This document shows, in pieces, positions 1 to 9,741 of a DNA stretch of 64,000 nucleotides. The stretch lies in the NCBI GenBank assembly GCA_018710985.1, contig DVIV01000034.1, forward strand, positions 1 through 64,000, in the 5' to 3' direction. The position numbers and the translations under genes were made by a program. The notes beneath the pieces were generated by a model. That model did no database searches. It worked only from the letters and a program-made list of their open reading frames with translations, and was not told the origin of the DNA. Each line of letters begins with the position of its first letter. Position 1 is the first letter of the stretch. Origin of the DNA: Candidatus Limiplasma pullicola. GTDB taxonomy: Bacteria > Bacillota > Clostridia > Christensenellales > Aristaeellaceae.

Positions 1-131
1 GCATGACTGCTTCTACAACCTGTTGCTTAAACTCCGGCGTGTAGCGTTTGTTTGCTATTCCTTTTGGCATAATAAAGCACCCCCACTTGTTATCCAGTAT
101 ATTATACTGTCTAACAAATGGGGGCAGTTCA
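1..131 (-). mobile_element. Truncated end of an IS3-family insertion sequence (OrfA N-terminus plus terminal inverted repeat)
   Basis: Reverse complement of 1-70 reads MPKGIANKRYTPEFKQQVVEAVM, typical of IS3-family OrfA N-termini; followed by a candidate terminal IR TGAACTGCCCCCATTTGTTAGACA (rc of about 108-131). The rest lies outside the window. Confidence 0.8.
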
Positions 132-185
132 CCACGGGAGCGCGGCCGGTTTTTGCGCGTTTTCCAACGGATCGCCGCGCGGGGC

Positions 186-214
186 TTGGCTTTCCGCCAC
201 GCTTGTGATATACT
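186..214 (+). promoter_or_regulatory. Candidate sigma-A promoter TTGGCT-N17-TATACT upstream of the first ligase gene
   Basis: Hexamers at 186-191 and 209-214 with 17 bp spacing, about 100 nt before the ATG at 318. Confidence 0.5.
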
Positions 215-317
215 ATTTCGTAAAACCACGACGCGCCGCCCCGCAACCGTAGCGAGGCAGCCCGGCAGGAAGGGGCGGCTGCGCGGGAAAAAGGCAGTAC
301 GGAAGGAGCGTTTCCCC

Positions 318-1610
318 ATGGCGGTGTGGAACCCGAAGATCGAATGCGCAAAGAGAAGCGAGATCGAAGCAATCCAACTGGAACGGCTCAAGTGGAGCGT
401 GCGGCACGCCTATGACCATGTGCCCATGTATCACGACAAGATGGTCAAGGCGGGCGTGAAGCCCTCGGATATCCGCACGCTCAAGGACATCGCCAAAATC
501 CCTCTCACCACCAAAACCGAGCTGCGGGAGCAGTACCCCTTCAAGCTGCTGGCCGTGCCCATGCGCGAGGTTGTGCGCATCCACGCCTCCAGCGGCACCA
601 CCGGCCAGCCCATCACCGCCGGCTATACCCGGCGCGACCTGGACACCTGGGCGGAGTGCATCGCGCGCATCGCCACGGCGGGCGGCGCGACGGCGGACGA
701 TATCGCGCAGATCAGCTTCGGATACACCCTCTTTACCGGGGCGTTCGGCCTGCACGGCGGGCTTGAGAAGATCGGCTGCGCCATCATTCCCATCTCCAGC
801 GGCAACACCGAGCGCCAGATCAACATCATGCGCGACTTCGGCTCCACCGTGCTCATCGCCACGCCCAGCTACGCCCTTTACATGGCCGAGGTGGCCGAGC
901 GCATGGACGCGCTCAAGGACATCCGCCTGCGTGTGGGCCTGTTTGGCGCGGAGGCCAGCACCGAGGAAATGCGCGCCGAGCTGGAGCGCCGCTATCATAT
1001 TCTGGCCACCGAGAACTACGGCCTCACCGAGGTCATGGGCCCGGGCGTGAGCGGCGAGTGCGAATACAAGTGCGGCATGCACATCAACGAGGACTGCTTC
1101 CTGGCCGAGATCATCGACCCTGACACCGGCGAGGTCCTGCCCATGGGCGAGCAGGGCGAACTGGTGCTCACCACGCTGGCCAAGGAGGCCCAGCCCGCCA
1201 TCCGCTACCGCACGCGAGACATCACCCGCCTCATCGAGGAGCCCTGCGCCTGCGGCCGCACCCAGCTGCGCATGGAGAAGATCAAGGGTCGCAGCGACGA
1301 CATGCTCATCATCCGCGGGGTCAACGTGTTCCCCTCGCAGATCGAAAGCGTGCTGGTGGGTCAGCCGGGCATCGGCCCGCATTACGAGATCGTCGTCACC
1401 CGCGAGCATTTCACCGACCATTTGCAGGTCAAGGTGGAGCTGGTGGATGCCTCGCTGCTTGAAAAATACAGCGAGCTGGAAAAGGTGCGCGACCGCATTC
1501 GCGCGCAGCTGAGGACCGTGCTGCAGCTGGATGTGGAGGTGACGCTGGTGTCGCCCAACACCCTGAAACGGTTTGAAGGAAAGGCAAAGCGGGTCACGGA
1601 CCTGCGCTGA
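318..1610 (+). CDS. Phenylacetate/arylacetate-CoA ligase (PaaK family), copy 1
   Basis: ORF interior start MAVWNPKIECAKRSEI after RBS ggaagga; motifs [43 protein letters not shown]. Confidence 0.93.
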   Translation: MAVWNPKIECAKRSEIEAIQLERLKWSVRHAYDHVPMYHDKMVKAGVKPSDIRTLKDIAKIPLTTKTELREQYPFKLLAVPMREVVRIHASSGTTGQPITAGYTRRDLDTWAECIARIATAGGATADDIAQISFGYTLFTGAFGLHGGLEKIGCAIIPISSGNTERQINIMRDFGSTVLIATPSYALYMAEVAERMDALKDIRLRVGLFGAEASTEEMRAELERRYHILATENYGLTEVMGPGVSGECEYKCGMHINEDCFLAEIIDPDTGEVLPMGEQGELVLTTLAKEAQPAIRYRTRDITRLIEEPCACGRTQLRMEKIKGRSDDMLIIRGVNVFPSQIESVLVGQPGIGPHYEIVVTREHFTDHLQVKVELVDASLLEKYSELEKVRDRIRAQLRTVLQLDVEVTLVSPNTLKRFEGKAKRVTDLR

Positions 1611-1624
1611 GGAGGAACGACGCA

Positions 1625-3403
1625 ATGGATGAAAAAATGCTCACGGATGACGTATTCGTAGCCGATCCGGTGGAAGAAAGGCTGATGCTGGGCAACGAGG
1701 CTGTGGCGCAGGGCGCGTGGGAAGCGGGCCTTCGCGTGGCCGCGAGCTATCCCGGCACCCCCAGCACCGAAATCACGGAATGCGTGGCACGCTTCCCGGA
1801 GGTGGACTGCCAGTGGGCGGCCAATGAAAAGGTCGCCACGGAGGTCGCCTTCGGCGCGGCCATGGCGGGTGCGCGGGCCATGACCTGCATGAAGCATGTG
1901 GGCGTGAACGTGGCCGCCGATCCCATTTTTACCGCGGCCTATACGGGCGTGAACGCCGGCCTGGTGGTGGTGTGCGCCGACGACCCGGCCATGCATTCCA
2001 GCCAGAACGAGCAGGACAGCCGCTACTATGCCCGCGCGGCCCATATCCCCATGCTCGAGCCGTCGGACAGCCGGGAGTGCCATGCCTTTACCCGCCTGGC
2101 CTTCACCATGAGCGAGGAGCTGGATACCCCGGTGTTTCTGCGCCTGACCACCCGCGTGGCGCACGCGCGCAGCGTGGTGGCCATCGGGGAGCGCGCGGAT
2201 GTACCCCTGCGCCCCTACCAGAAGGACGCCATGAAATACGTCATGATGCCCGGCATGGCCCGCAAGCGCCACCTCAAGGTGGAGGCGCGCGAGGCGTTCC
2301 TCTCCGAGGCGGCCAACCGCCTGCCCATCAACGTGATCAAGATGCGCGACACATCCGTGGGCATCATTACCAGCGGCGTGTGCTATGAATATGTGCGCGA
2401 CGCCATGCCTCACGCCAGCACCCTCAAGCTGGGTATGGTCTACCCCCTGCCCATGAAGCTGATCCGCGAATTTGCGCAGAAGGTGGACCGCCTGATCGTG
2501 GTGGAGGAGCTGGAAGGGCTGATCGAGCGCGAGGTGCTGGCCGCGGGCATCCCCTGCGAGGGCAAAAACCTCACCGGCATTCAGGGCGAGCTGAGCGTGG
2601 AGAAGCTGCGCAGCGTGCTTCTGGGCGCGCCCATGCCCCATGGCGAGGACACGTCCATTCCGGCGCGCCCGCCGGTGCTGTGCCCCGGCTGCCCGCATCG
2701 CGGCGTGTTTTACGTGCTCAACAAGCTGGGCATGCGCGTGATGGGCGATATCGGCTGCTACACGCTGGCCGCGCTGCCGCCGCTGAGCGCCATGGATGCC
2801 TGCCTGTGCATGGGCGCGAGCATCGGCATGGCAGGCGGCGCGGAGCGCGCCCAGGGCAAGGCGTTCTCGCGCGGCACTGTGGCGGTGCTGGGCGACAGCA
2901 CGTTCATCCACAGCGGCATCACCTCGCTGGTCGATGCGGTGTACAACCGTGAAACCATCACCGTGGTGATCCTCGACAACCGCATCACCGGCATGACGGG
3001 CCACCAGCAAAACCCCGCCACCGGCTATGACATCCACAACCAGCCCGCGCCTCAGCTTAATCTGGAAAAACTGGTGGAAAGCTGCGGCGTGACCGACGTG
3101 CGCGTGGTGGACCCCTTCAACCTCAAGGCCACCGAGCAGGCCATCCGCGAGGCCACCGCCAACGAGCAGGTGAGCGTGGTCATCGCGCGTCGCCCCTGCG
3201 CGCTGCTGGATAAAACGGCGCGGCCGTCCTTCGTCATCGACGGGTGCCGGGGCTGCGGCGCATGCATGAAGCTGAGCTGCCCGGCCATCGAGCGGCATGG
3301 AAAGCTCGTGGAGATCAACCCCGCGCTGTGCAGCGGCTGCGGCATGTGCGCGCAGGTATGTCCCTTTAAGGCCATCAAGAGCGGCAGGGAGGCGAGGGTA
3401 TGA
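1625..3403 (+). CDS. iorA: Indolepyruvate ferredoxin oxidoreductase, alpha subunit
   Basis: LMLGNEAVAQGAWEAGLRVAASYPGTPSTEI N-terminus, LCPGCPHRGVFYVLNKL, TPP region GDIGCYTLAALPPL, C-terminal 2x[4Fe-4S] ferredoxin motifs CRGCGACMKLSCP / CSGCGMCAQVCPF. Confidence 0.95.
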   Translation: MDEKMLTDDVFVADPVEERLMLGNEAVAQGAWEAGLRVAASYPGTPSTEITECVARFPEVDCQWAANEKVATEVAFGAAMAGARAMTCMKHVGVNVAADPIFTAAYTGVNAGLVVVCADDPAMHSSQNEQDSRYYARAAHIPMLEPSDSRECHAFTRLAFTMSEELDTPVFLRLTTRVAHARSVVAIGERADVPLRPYQKDAMKYVMMPGMARKRHLKVEAREAFLSEAANRLPINVIKMRDTSVGIITSGVCYEYVRDAMPHASTLKLGMVYPLPMKLIREFAQKVDRLIVVEELEGLIEREVLAAGIPCEGKNLTGIQGELSVEKLRSVLLGAPMPHGEDTSIPARPPVLCPGCPHRGVFYVLNKLGMRVMGDIGCYTLAALPPLSAMDACLCMGASIGMAGGAERAQGKAFSRGTVAVLGDSTFIHSGITSLVDAVYNRETITVVILDNRITGMTGHQQNPATGYDIHNQPAPQLNLEKLVESCGVTDVRVVDPFNLKATEQAIREATANEQVSVVIARRPCALLDKTARPSFVIDGCRGCGACMKLSCPAIERHGKLVEINPALCSGCGMCAQVCPFKAIKSGREARV

Positions 3404-3978
3404 GCAAGGCGGCATTTGATCTGGTCATCGTGGGCGTAGGCGGACAGGGTACGCTGTTGGCCAGTAAGATTCTGGGTCGTTTGGCCCTGAGCGAAAACTG
3501 TGGCGTCAAGGTCAGCGAAGTACACGGCATGAGCCAGCGCGGCGGCAGCGTCATCACGCATGTGCGCGTGGGCGACAGCGTGCATTCGCCCATGGTTGCG
3601 CTGGGCGGCGCGGACTATCTCATCAGCTTTGAGGCGCTGGAGGCCGCCCGCGCGGCGTGCTATCTCAAGCCCGGCGGAACGGCCATCGTCAACACCCAGC
3701 ACATTTTGCCCATGCCGGTCATTACCGGCGCGGCAGCGTACCCGGACGACCCGCTTTCCGCCCTGGCATCCTACCGCGTGGAAAGCGCCGACGCGCTGGG
3801 CATCGCGGTGGAATGCGGCAGCCAGAAGGCCCTGAACCTGGTGCTGCTGGGCATGTTCAGCCGGCATATGCCCTTTGAGGAGGCGGCCTGGCGGGACGCC
3901 ATTGCGGACTGCGTGCCGCAGAAAACCCTTGAAGTCAATCTCGCGGCCTTTGCGCGCGGCCGCGCCCTGATGGGCTGA
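3400..3978 (+). CDS. iorB: Indolepyruvate ferredoxin oxidoreductase, beta subunit
   Basis: VIVGVGGQGTLLASKILG and SEVHGMSQRGGSVITHVRVG, typical of gamma-type 2-oxoacid oxidoreductase subunits; overlaps iorA stop. Confidence 0.93.
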   Translation: MSKAAFDLVIVGVGGQGTLLASKILGRLALSENCGVKVSEVHGMSQRGGSVITHVRVGDSVHSPMVALGGADYLISFEALEAARAACYLKPGGTAIVNTQHILPMPVITGAAAYPDDPLSALASYRVESADALGIAVECGSQKALNLVLLGMFSRHMPFEEAAWRDAIADCVPQKTLEVNLAAFARGRALMG

Positions 3979-4008
3979 GATACAACCGCTGTAAAGGAGA
4001 GAGCACCG

Positions 4009-5316
4009 ATGGAGCATGTTTATTGGAATCCCACCATGGAAACCATGCCGCGCGAACAGCTTCGCGCCCTTCAGAACGAGCGCCTGCGCGATGTGGTACG
4101 CCGCGTATATGAGCACGTCCCCTTTTACCGCAACAAGATGCAGCAGCTGGGCATCACGCCCAATGACATTCACGGCGTGGAAGATCTGCACCTGCTGCCC
4201 TTCACGGAAAAGCAGGACCTGCGCAACAACTATCCCTTCGGCCTCTTCGCCGTGCCCCAGAGCGAGATCGTGCGCATCCACGCCTCCAGCGGCACCACCG
4301 GCAAGCCCAGCGTGGCCGGCTACACCAGCGGCGACGTGGACCGCTGGGCCGAGCTGATGGCCCGCGCCATGTACTGCGCCAACGTCGGCAAGAGCGATAT
4401 CGTGCAGGTTGCCTACGGCTACGGCCTGTTCACCGGTGGCCTGGGCGCGCACTACGGCGCGGAGCGCGTGGGCGCGAGCGTCATTCCCATGAGCGGCGGC
4501 AACACGGTCCGTCAGCTCATGCTGATGGAGGACTTCGGCTCCACGGCCCTGTGCTGCACGCCCTCCTACGCGCTCAACCTGGCCGACGCCATGGAGCGCG
4601 AGGGCATCACCCTGGACCGCATCCGCCTAAAGAGCGGCATCTTCGGCGCCGAGCCCTGGACCGAGGACATGCGCCGCCGCATCGAGGAGAAGATGGGCAT
4701 CGACGCGCTCAACGTCTACGGCCTCAGCGAGGTCATGGGTCCGGGCGTCGCCATGGAGTGCATGGCCAAAAACGGCATGCACATCTGGGAGGACCACTTC
4801 CTGCCCGAAGTCATCGGCCCGGACGGCAAGAGCCTGCCCTACGGCGAGCAGGGCGACCTCACCTTCACCACGCTCACCAAGCACGGCATGCCCCTCATCC
4901 GCTACCGCACCCATGACCTGTGCACCCTCACCGACGAGCCCTGCCCCTGCGGCCGCACCCACGTGCGCATGGGCCGCGTAATGGGCCGCACGGACGACAT
5001 GCTCATCATCCGCGGCGTCAACGTGTTCCCCTCGCAGATTGAGCACGCGCTGCTCCAGGTGCCGGGCATCGAGCCGCATTACCATATCGTAGTGGACCGC
5101 GTGGGCACGCTGGACACCATCGAGGTGCAGGTGGAACTCTCTCCCTCCGTGATGAGCGACACCGTGCGCGACCTGGAAACGCTGGAGCGCAAGATCGTCA
5201 ATTCCCTGGCCAGCCATGCGCTGATTCACGCCAGCGTCAAGCTCTGCCAGCCCGGCACGCTGCCCCGCAGCGAGGGCAAGGCGGTGCGCGTCACCGACCG
5301 GCGCCATCTGCAATAA
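4009..5316 (+). CDS. Phenylacetate/arylacetate-CoA ligase (PaaK family), copy 2
   Basis: [53 protein letters not shown]; homologous to copy 1. Confidence 0.93.
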   Translation: MEHVYWNPTMETMPREQLRALQNERLRDVVRRVYEHVPFYRNKMQQLGITPNDIHGVEDLHLLPFTEKQDLRNNYPFGLFAVPQSEIVRIHASSGTTGKPSVAGYTSGDVDRWAELMARAMYCANVGKSDIVQVAYGYGLFTGGLGAHYGAERVGASVIPMSGGNTVRQLMLMEDFGSTALCCTPSYALNLADAMEREGITLDRIRLKSGIFGAEPWTEDMRRRIEEKMGIDALNVYGLSEVMGPGVAMECMAKNGMHIWEDHFLPEVIGPDGKSLPYGEQGDLTFTTLTKHGMPLIRYRTHDLCTLTDEPCPCGRTHVRMGRVMGRTDDMLIIRGVNVFPSQIEHALLQVPGIEPHYHIVVDRVGTLDTIEVQVELSPSVMSDTVRDLETLERKIVNSLASHALIHASVKLCQPGTLPRSEGKAVRVTDRRHLQ

Positions 5317-5382
5317 CGGACGCCGCGCCCGCCTGGGGCGCCGTCAGTCCGTATCCCACCCAGAGATAAGGAGGAGCCAGCC

Positions 5383-5814
5383 ATGTACGTAAAGCAGATT
5401 TCCGTGTTCATCGAAAACACCCCCGGCCGTTTGGCGCATTTTACCAAGCTTCTTGGGGACAATAACATCGACCTGGTGTCCCTGTCCGTGGCGGATACCA
5501 CGCATTTCGGCATCCTGCGCGGCATCGTGGCGGATTACGAAAAGGCGGTCAAGCTCATTTCCGATAACGGCTACACCGTTAAGCTCACCGATGTGCTGGC
5601 CGTCAGCGTACCCGATCATCCCGGCGGACTGGCCGAGGTGCTGGAGACGCTTTCCGGCCACGACATCGTGGTGGAATACCTCTACAGCTTCGTGCGCAAT
5701 GCGGGCGACCACGCGCTGATCATCTTCCGCGTGGATAAGCTGGACGAGGCGGAAAAGGTCCTGACCGAGGCGGGCGTGCGCCTGCTGTCGCAGGACGAGG
5801 TGCGCGGCCTCTAA
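5383..5814 (+). CDS. Tandem ACT-domain protein
   Basis: MYVKQISVFIENTPGRLAHFTKLLGDNNIDLVSLSVADT and a second ACT-like repeat (VPDHPGGLAEVLETLSGHDIVVEYLYSF). Confidence 0.85.
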   Translation: MYVKQISVFIENTPGRLAHFTKLLGDNNIDLVSLSVADTTHFGILRGIVADYEKAVKLISDNGYTVKLTDVLAVSVPDHPGGLAEVLETLSGHDIVVEYLYSFVRNAGDHALIIFRVDKLDEAEKVLTEAGVRLLSQDEVRGL

Positions 5815-5864
5815 GCCGCGCGACAACACGCGCGCTTCTTGCGCGCAGGTGGGAAGGTTAGAGA

Positions 5865-6980
5865 ATGCTCAGGCAAAACCGTGTCGAAATCGACATGGAC
5901 GCGATCAGAAACAATTACAGGATCCTGCGCGACCAGGTGCCCGCGGGCGTGAAGGTGATGCCCGTCATCAAGGCCAACGCCTACGGGCACGGCATGCTGG
6001 AAACGGCGGCCGCGCTCAGCGGCATGGGCGCCTCGCACTTTGCGGTGGCCCTGCCGGAGGAGGGCATCGAGCTGCGCCTTGGCGGTGTGGAAGGCGAGGT
6101 GCTCGTCCTGGGCGCGGCCATGCCCCGCGCGGCGGAGGACTGTGTGCGCTACGGCCTCACGCAGACGGTTTTCACCCCGGACATGGTCCGTCTGCTGGAC
6201 CATGAGGCCGCCGCGCAGGACCGCGAAGCCCTTGTCCATGTCAAGCTGGATACGGGCATGAACCGCATCGGTCTTCGGACCGAAGAGGAGGCCGACGCCC
6301 TGGCCGCCGCGCTTGCGGCGGCTTCCCGCGTGCGCGTCACGGGCATCTACACCCATTTTGCCGATGCGGACAACCCCCTGCCGGACGGCGGGATGAACGC
6401 CTTCACCCGCGCACAGCTCAAGCGATTTCGTGAGCTTCGCGCGCATTTTGACCCTGCCATTCCGGCGCATGTGGCCAACAGCGCCATGAGCCTGCTCGCC
6501 CCCGAAGCGTATTTCGACATGATCCGCGAGGGCATTTCGCTCTACGGCTATCCGCCCGTACCTACGAAGTTGCCCTTCATGCCCGCCATGAGCTGGTATA
6601 CCGAAATCGTGCACGTCAAGCGCGTGGGTGCGGGGGAGAGCATCGGGTATGGCTGCACCTACGTGGCTCCGCGCGATATGATCGTCGCCACCGCTGCTGT
6701 GGGCTATGGCGACGGATATCACCGCGCCGTGTCCAACCGGGGCTCGATGCTGGTGCATGGCCGCCGCGCTCCCATCGTGGGGCGCGTGTGCATGGATCAG
6801 ACCATGCTGGATGTGACGGACATCCCCGGCGTGCAGGCAGGGGATGAAACGGTGATTCTGGGCAGTCAGGACGGGGAGCGCATCGACGCGGTGGAGCTTG
6901 CCGGCTGGGCGGGTACCATCAGCTACGAGGTGCTTCTGGCCGTCACCGCCCGGGTGCCGAGAATCTACCTGCATGCATGA
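5865..6980 (+). CDS. alr: Alanine racemase
   Basis: VMPVIKANAYGHG PLP-lysine motif, HVKLDTGMNRIGLR, VGYGDGYHRAVSNRG, GRVCMDQTMLDVTD. Confidence 0.96.
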   Translation: MLRQNRVEIDMDAIRNNYRILRDQVPAGVKVMPVIKANAYGHGMLETAAALSGMGASHFAVALPEEGIELRLGGVEGEVLVLGAAMPRAAEDCVRYGLTQTVFTPDMVRLLDHEAAAQDREALVHVKLDTGMNRIGLRTEEEADALAAALAAASRVRVTGIYTHFADADNPLPDGGMNAFTRAQLKRFRELRAHFDPAIPAHVANSAMSLLAPEAYFDMIREGISLYGYPPVPTKLPFMPAMSWYTEIVHVKRVGAGESIGYGCTYVAPRDMIVATAAVGYGDGYHRAVSNRGSMLVHGRRAPIVGRVCMDQTMLDVTDIPGVQAGDETVILGSQDGERIDAVELAGWAGTISYEVLLAVTARVPRIYLHA

Positions 6981-7043
6981 AGCAACGGGCGTTTTGCCAC
7001 AATAACCCCTGCCGGTCGGGCGGGAGGTGGAAAGGGATCACAG

Positions 7044-7856
7044 ATGCAAAGTGCCAAAGGAAAACCCAAAAAGCCGGTAGCTCAGGTGAAAAAACCGATC
7101 CTCAGGGGATCGTGGCACGGAAAGGACGCCTGGAAGCTGGCGCTCAAGCGCATGCTGAGCGTGCTGGCCGTTACGCTCATCTATCTGATTGCGGGCATGC
7201 TGCTCAGCTTTGAAAGCCTGTGGGGCCGCCTGCTGTCCTGCCTCGCCGTTGCGGGGCTGGCGATTTATTATCAGTACTATCAGGGCATGACGCGTGGAGA
7301 AAACGACGCCGCCTTCGCGGAGATCATGTACAACCGTCAGGAAAGCGGACGTACCGTGACCGCGGACGACCGCGCGCGCTGCTTTCATCCCGGCAAGGGC
7401 ATGTTCGCCGCTCTGGTGGGCGCGGTCCCGTTCGTGGCGTTTACGATCGTTTACGCGGTGATTGCCCGCCCGATCACCTATACGCTGGGCGTGCTTCCGT
7501 CATGGACGGAAGCGCTCATGCGCCAGAGCGAATTTGGCGACGCGCTGCGCTACTACGAAAACGTCGGCACTTTGGGCGTGATGGACATTCTGCGCGTGAT
7601 TGACCGCGCGCTGATCATGCCTTTTGTCAACGTGTTTTCCTATGTGGGCAACGACGCGGCGCTGCTGGCCGAGCGGCTGAGCCCCCTGTTCGTGCTGCTG
7701 GCGCCTCTGGGCTACGGCGTGGGCTATACCCAGGGCAAGGCCATGCGCGACAAGATCAACACCGGAATCAAAATGGGCGATGACCGGAAGAAGCGCCGGG
7801 AGCGCAAGGCGCGCAGGCAGCGCCAGCGCAGCAAGTCGCCGGAAAGGCTGATCTGA
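7044..7856 (+). CDS. Hypothetical membrane protein
   Basis: Hydrophobic segments (LAVTLIYLIAGMLLSFESLWGRLLSCLAVAGLAIYYQYY; GAVPFVAFTIVYAVIARPI) and a basic C-terminus; RBS ggaggtgga; ends overlapping rsmD. Confidence 0.7.
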   Translation: MQSAKGKPKKPVAQVKKPILRGSWHGKDAWKLALKRMLSVLAVTLIYLIAGMLLSFESLWGRLLSCLAVAGLAIYYQYYQGMTRGENDAAFAEIMYNRQESGRTVTADDRARCFHPGKGMFAALVGAVPFVAFTIVYAVIARPITYTLGVLPSWTEALMRQSEFGDALRYYENVGTLGVMDILRVIDRALIMPFVNVFSYVGNDAALLAERLSPLFVLLAPLGYGVGYTQGKAMRDKINTGIKMGDDRKKRRERKARRQRQRSKSPERLI

Positions 7857-8416
7857 TGCGCATTATCGCCGGAGAACACGGCGGTGCGCAGCTCTACGCG
7901 CCGCGCGGTATGGATACGCGCCCCACGCAGGACAAGGTGAAGGAATCGCTGTTCAGCATCATTCAGGCTTATGTGCCCGGCGCGCAGGTGCTGGATCTGT
8001 TTGGTGGCAGCGGCGCGCTGGCGCTGGAGGCGCTCAGCCGCGGCGCGGACTTTGCCGTTGTGGCGGACCGCGACCGTGAGGCGGTTTTGTGCATCCGCCG
8101 CAATATCGAAAAGCTGCGGCTTCAGGAGGCGGCGCGGCTGTACGCGGCCGACTGGCGGCAGGCGCTTTCCCAGATGAAGGCAGAGGGGCGCCGGTTTGAC
8201 CTGGTGTTTCTGGACCCGCCTTACCGCATGCCGGTGCTGGAGGAGTGCTGCGCGGCGCTTGCGGATATGGAACTTTTGGAGACGGAGGCGGTGCTTGTGC
8301 TGGAGCATCGGCTGGATGCGGTTCCGGCACCGGACGGACGCTTTGCACTATGGAAGGAGCGTGCCTATGGCGATACCGCGATTCACTTTTTCCACTATCG
8401 CGGCGGCGCGCTTTGA
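7856..8416 (+). CDS. rsmD: 16S rRNA (guanine966-N2)-methyltransferase RsmD
   Basis: MRIIAGEHGGAQLYAP, TRPTQDKVKESLFSII, VLDLFGGSGALALEALSRGA, DLVFLDPPY; next to coaD as is common. Confidence 0.93.
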   Translation: MRIIAGEHGGAQLYAPRGMDTRPTQDKVKESLFSIIQAYVPGAQVLDLFGGSGALALEALSRGADFAVVADRDREAVLCIRRNIEKLRLQEAARLYAADWRQALSQMKAEGRRFDLVFLDPPYRMPVLEECCAALADMELLETEAVLVLEHRLDAVPAPDGRFALWKERAYGDTAIHFFHYRGGAL

Positions 8417-8433
8417 GTCAGGAGGAGAGAGCG

Positions 8434-8919
8434 GTGAAAAAGGGCCTGTGCGTATATCCCGGCAGCTTTGACCCCGTGACCATCGGCCATCTGGACCTGA
8501 TTGAGCGTGGCGCGGATATCTTCCCGGAGCTGGTGGTGGCGGTTTTGCACAATCCGGCCAAGGAAGGATGCTTTCCCATCGCGCAAAGGCTGGAGCTGCT
8601 GTCCCGCGCGTGCGCACATCTTACCAACGTGCGTTTTGACCAGTTTGACGGGCTGCTGGTGGATTACATGAAAAAGCTGGATGCCGGGATCGTCCTGCGC
8701 GGCCTCAGGGCCGTAACGGATTTCGAAAGCGAATTTCAGATGGCCCAGCTCAACCATCAGATGGCACCCGACGTGGAGACCCTCTTTATGATGACCGCGC
8801 CGGAGCATGCCTACCTCAGTTCCAGTGCCGTTCGTGAAATCGGCCTGTTTGGGGGAGACCTCGCCCCGTTTGTGCCGGCGTGCATCGTGGAGGATGTGCG
8901 GCGCGCCTTGAAACGTTGA
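8434..8919 (+). CDS. coaD: Phosphopantetheine adenylyltransferase
   Basis: GTG start after ggagg; KKGLCVYPGSFDPVTIGHLDLIERGA (HxGH class motif), VLRGLRAVTDFESEFQMA, YLSSSAVREI. Confidence 0.96.
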   Translation: MKKGLCVYPGSFDPVTIGHLDLIERGADIFPELVVAVLHNPAKEGCFPIAQRLELLSRACAHLTNVRFDQFDGLLVDYMKKLDAGIVLRGLRAVTDFESEFQMAQLNHQMAPDVETLFMMTAPEHAYLSSSAVREIGLFGGDLAPFVPACIVEDVRRALKR

Positions 8920-8947
8920 TCCTATTTTGACGGGAGGAAAAAGAACC

Positions 8948-9586
8948 ATGCAACAGGACGCCATTTCCGCTTTTCGGAAGAACTTGAACGACCTTGAGGA
9001 AATTGTGATGCAGGCCAAGCGCGTGCCGCTGAGCAACATGTGCATGGTGGACCGCGAGCGCATTCTGGGACTGGCGAATGCCATCACGACCGATCTGCCT
9101 ACCGTGTTTGCCGAATGCGAGGGCGTGGTGCAGAATCAGATCACCATTATTTCCGAGGCCAATGAGCGTGCGGAGCAGACCAAGCAAAACGCCACCATGC
9201 GCGCCAACCAGTACGTGACCGACGCCAAGAACCAGGCCCAGCAGATGACAGCCCAGGCTCAGCAGCAGGCGCAGGAAATGCTCAAGAAAGCGCAGCAGCA
9301 GGCGGCCGGTATGGTGCGCGAGGCGCAGGAGCAGGCGGCAAATACGGTCAAGGATGCGGAGAACCGGGCCCGTCAGCTGGTCAGCGAGCAGGAAATCACT
9401 GCGCGCGCCAACATGGAGGCCGAGGAGCTGCGCCAGAGCACGCACGAAGAGATCGAAAAGCTCTACAACGACGTGTACCGCCATATTGACGAGGTGCTGG
9501 CTCAGCTGGACCGCTCCATCAGCGAAAAGCTCACTGATATCCGCATGACGCGCCAGCAGATCGATCAGAGCATGTCCATGCGGTAA
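8948..9586 (+). CDS. Coiled-coil protein (ATPase/DivIVA-like, function unknown) downstream of coaD
   Basis: MQQDAISAFRKNLNDLEEIVMQAKRVPLSNMCMVDRERILGLANAI followed by long Gln/Ala/Glu-rich heptad region; RBS ggaggaaaaag. Confidence 0.65.
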   Translation: MQQDAISAFRKNLNDLEEIVMQAKRVPLSNMCMVDRERILGLANAITTDLPTVFAECEGVVQNQITIISEANERAEQTKQNATMRANQYVTDAKNQAQQMTAQAQQQAQEMLKKAQQQAAGMVREAQEQAANTVKDAENRARQLVSEQEITARANMEAEELRQSTHEEIEKLYNDVYRHIDEVLAQLDRSISEKLTDIRMTRQQIDQSMSMR

Positions 9587-9741
9587 ACAATGCCAATCCA
9601 AGCGCCGCCGTGCCCCGCTGCACGGCGGCGCTTGTCAAATGATGCCCGCGCTGCATGCACTTGCCACGGTTCACACCCCGCGATGGGGCCACAATAGCCC
9701 TTGAGCGTCCTGTGAAGGGCGGGCAAGGAGGAAACGCATGC

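Noticed and set aside
234-290. Riboswitch in the leader of the first ligase gene
   Set aside because: Only a simple GC-rich stem (GCCGCCCC/GGGGCGGC) without a known aptamer core or terminator.
1382-3415. Long minus-strand ORF (677 aa) opposite iorA
   Set aside because: His/Ala/Gly-rich shadow frame of a well-supported GC-rich gene; no family motifs.
8948-9586. V-type ATPase subunit assignment for the coiled-coil protein
   Set aside because: Similarity rests on Gln/Ala/Glu-rich heptads only, and no other ATPase subunit genes are nearby.
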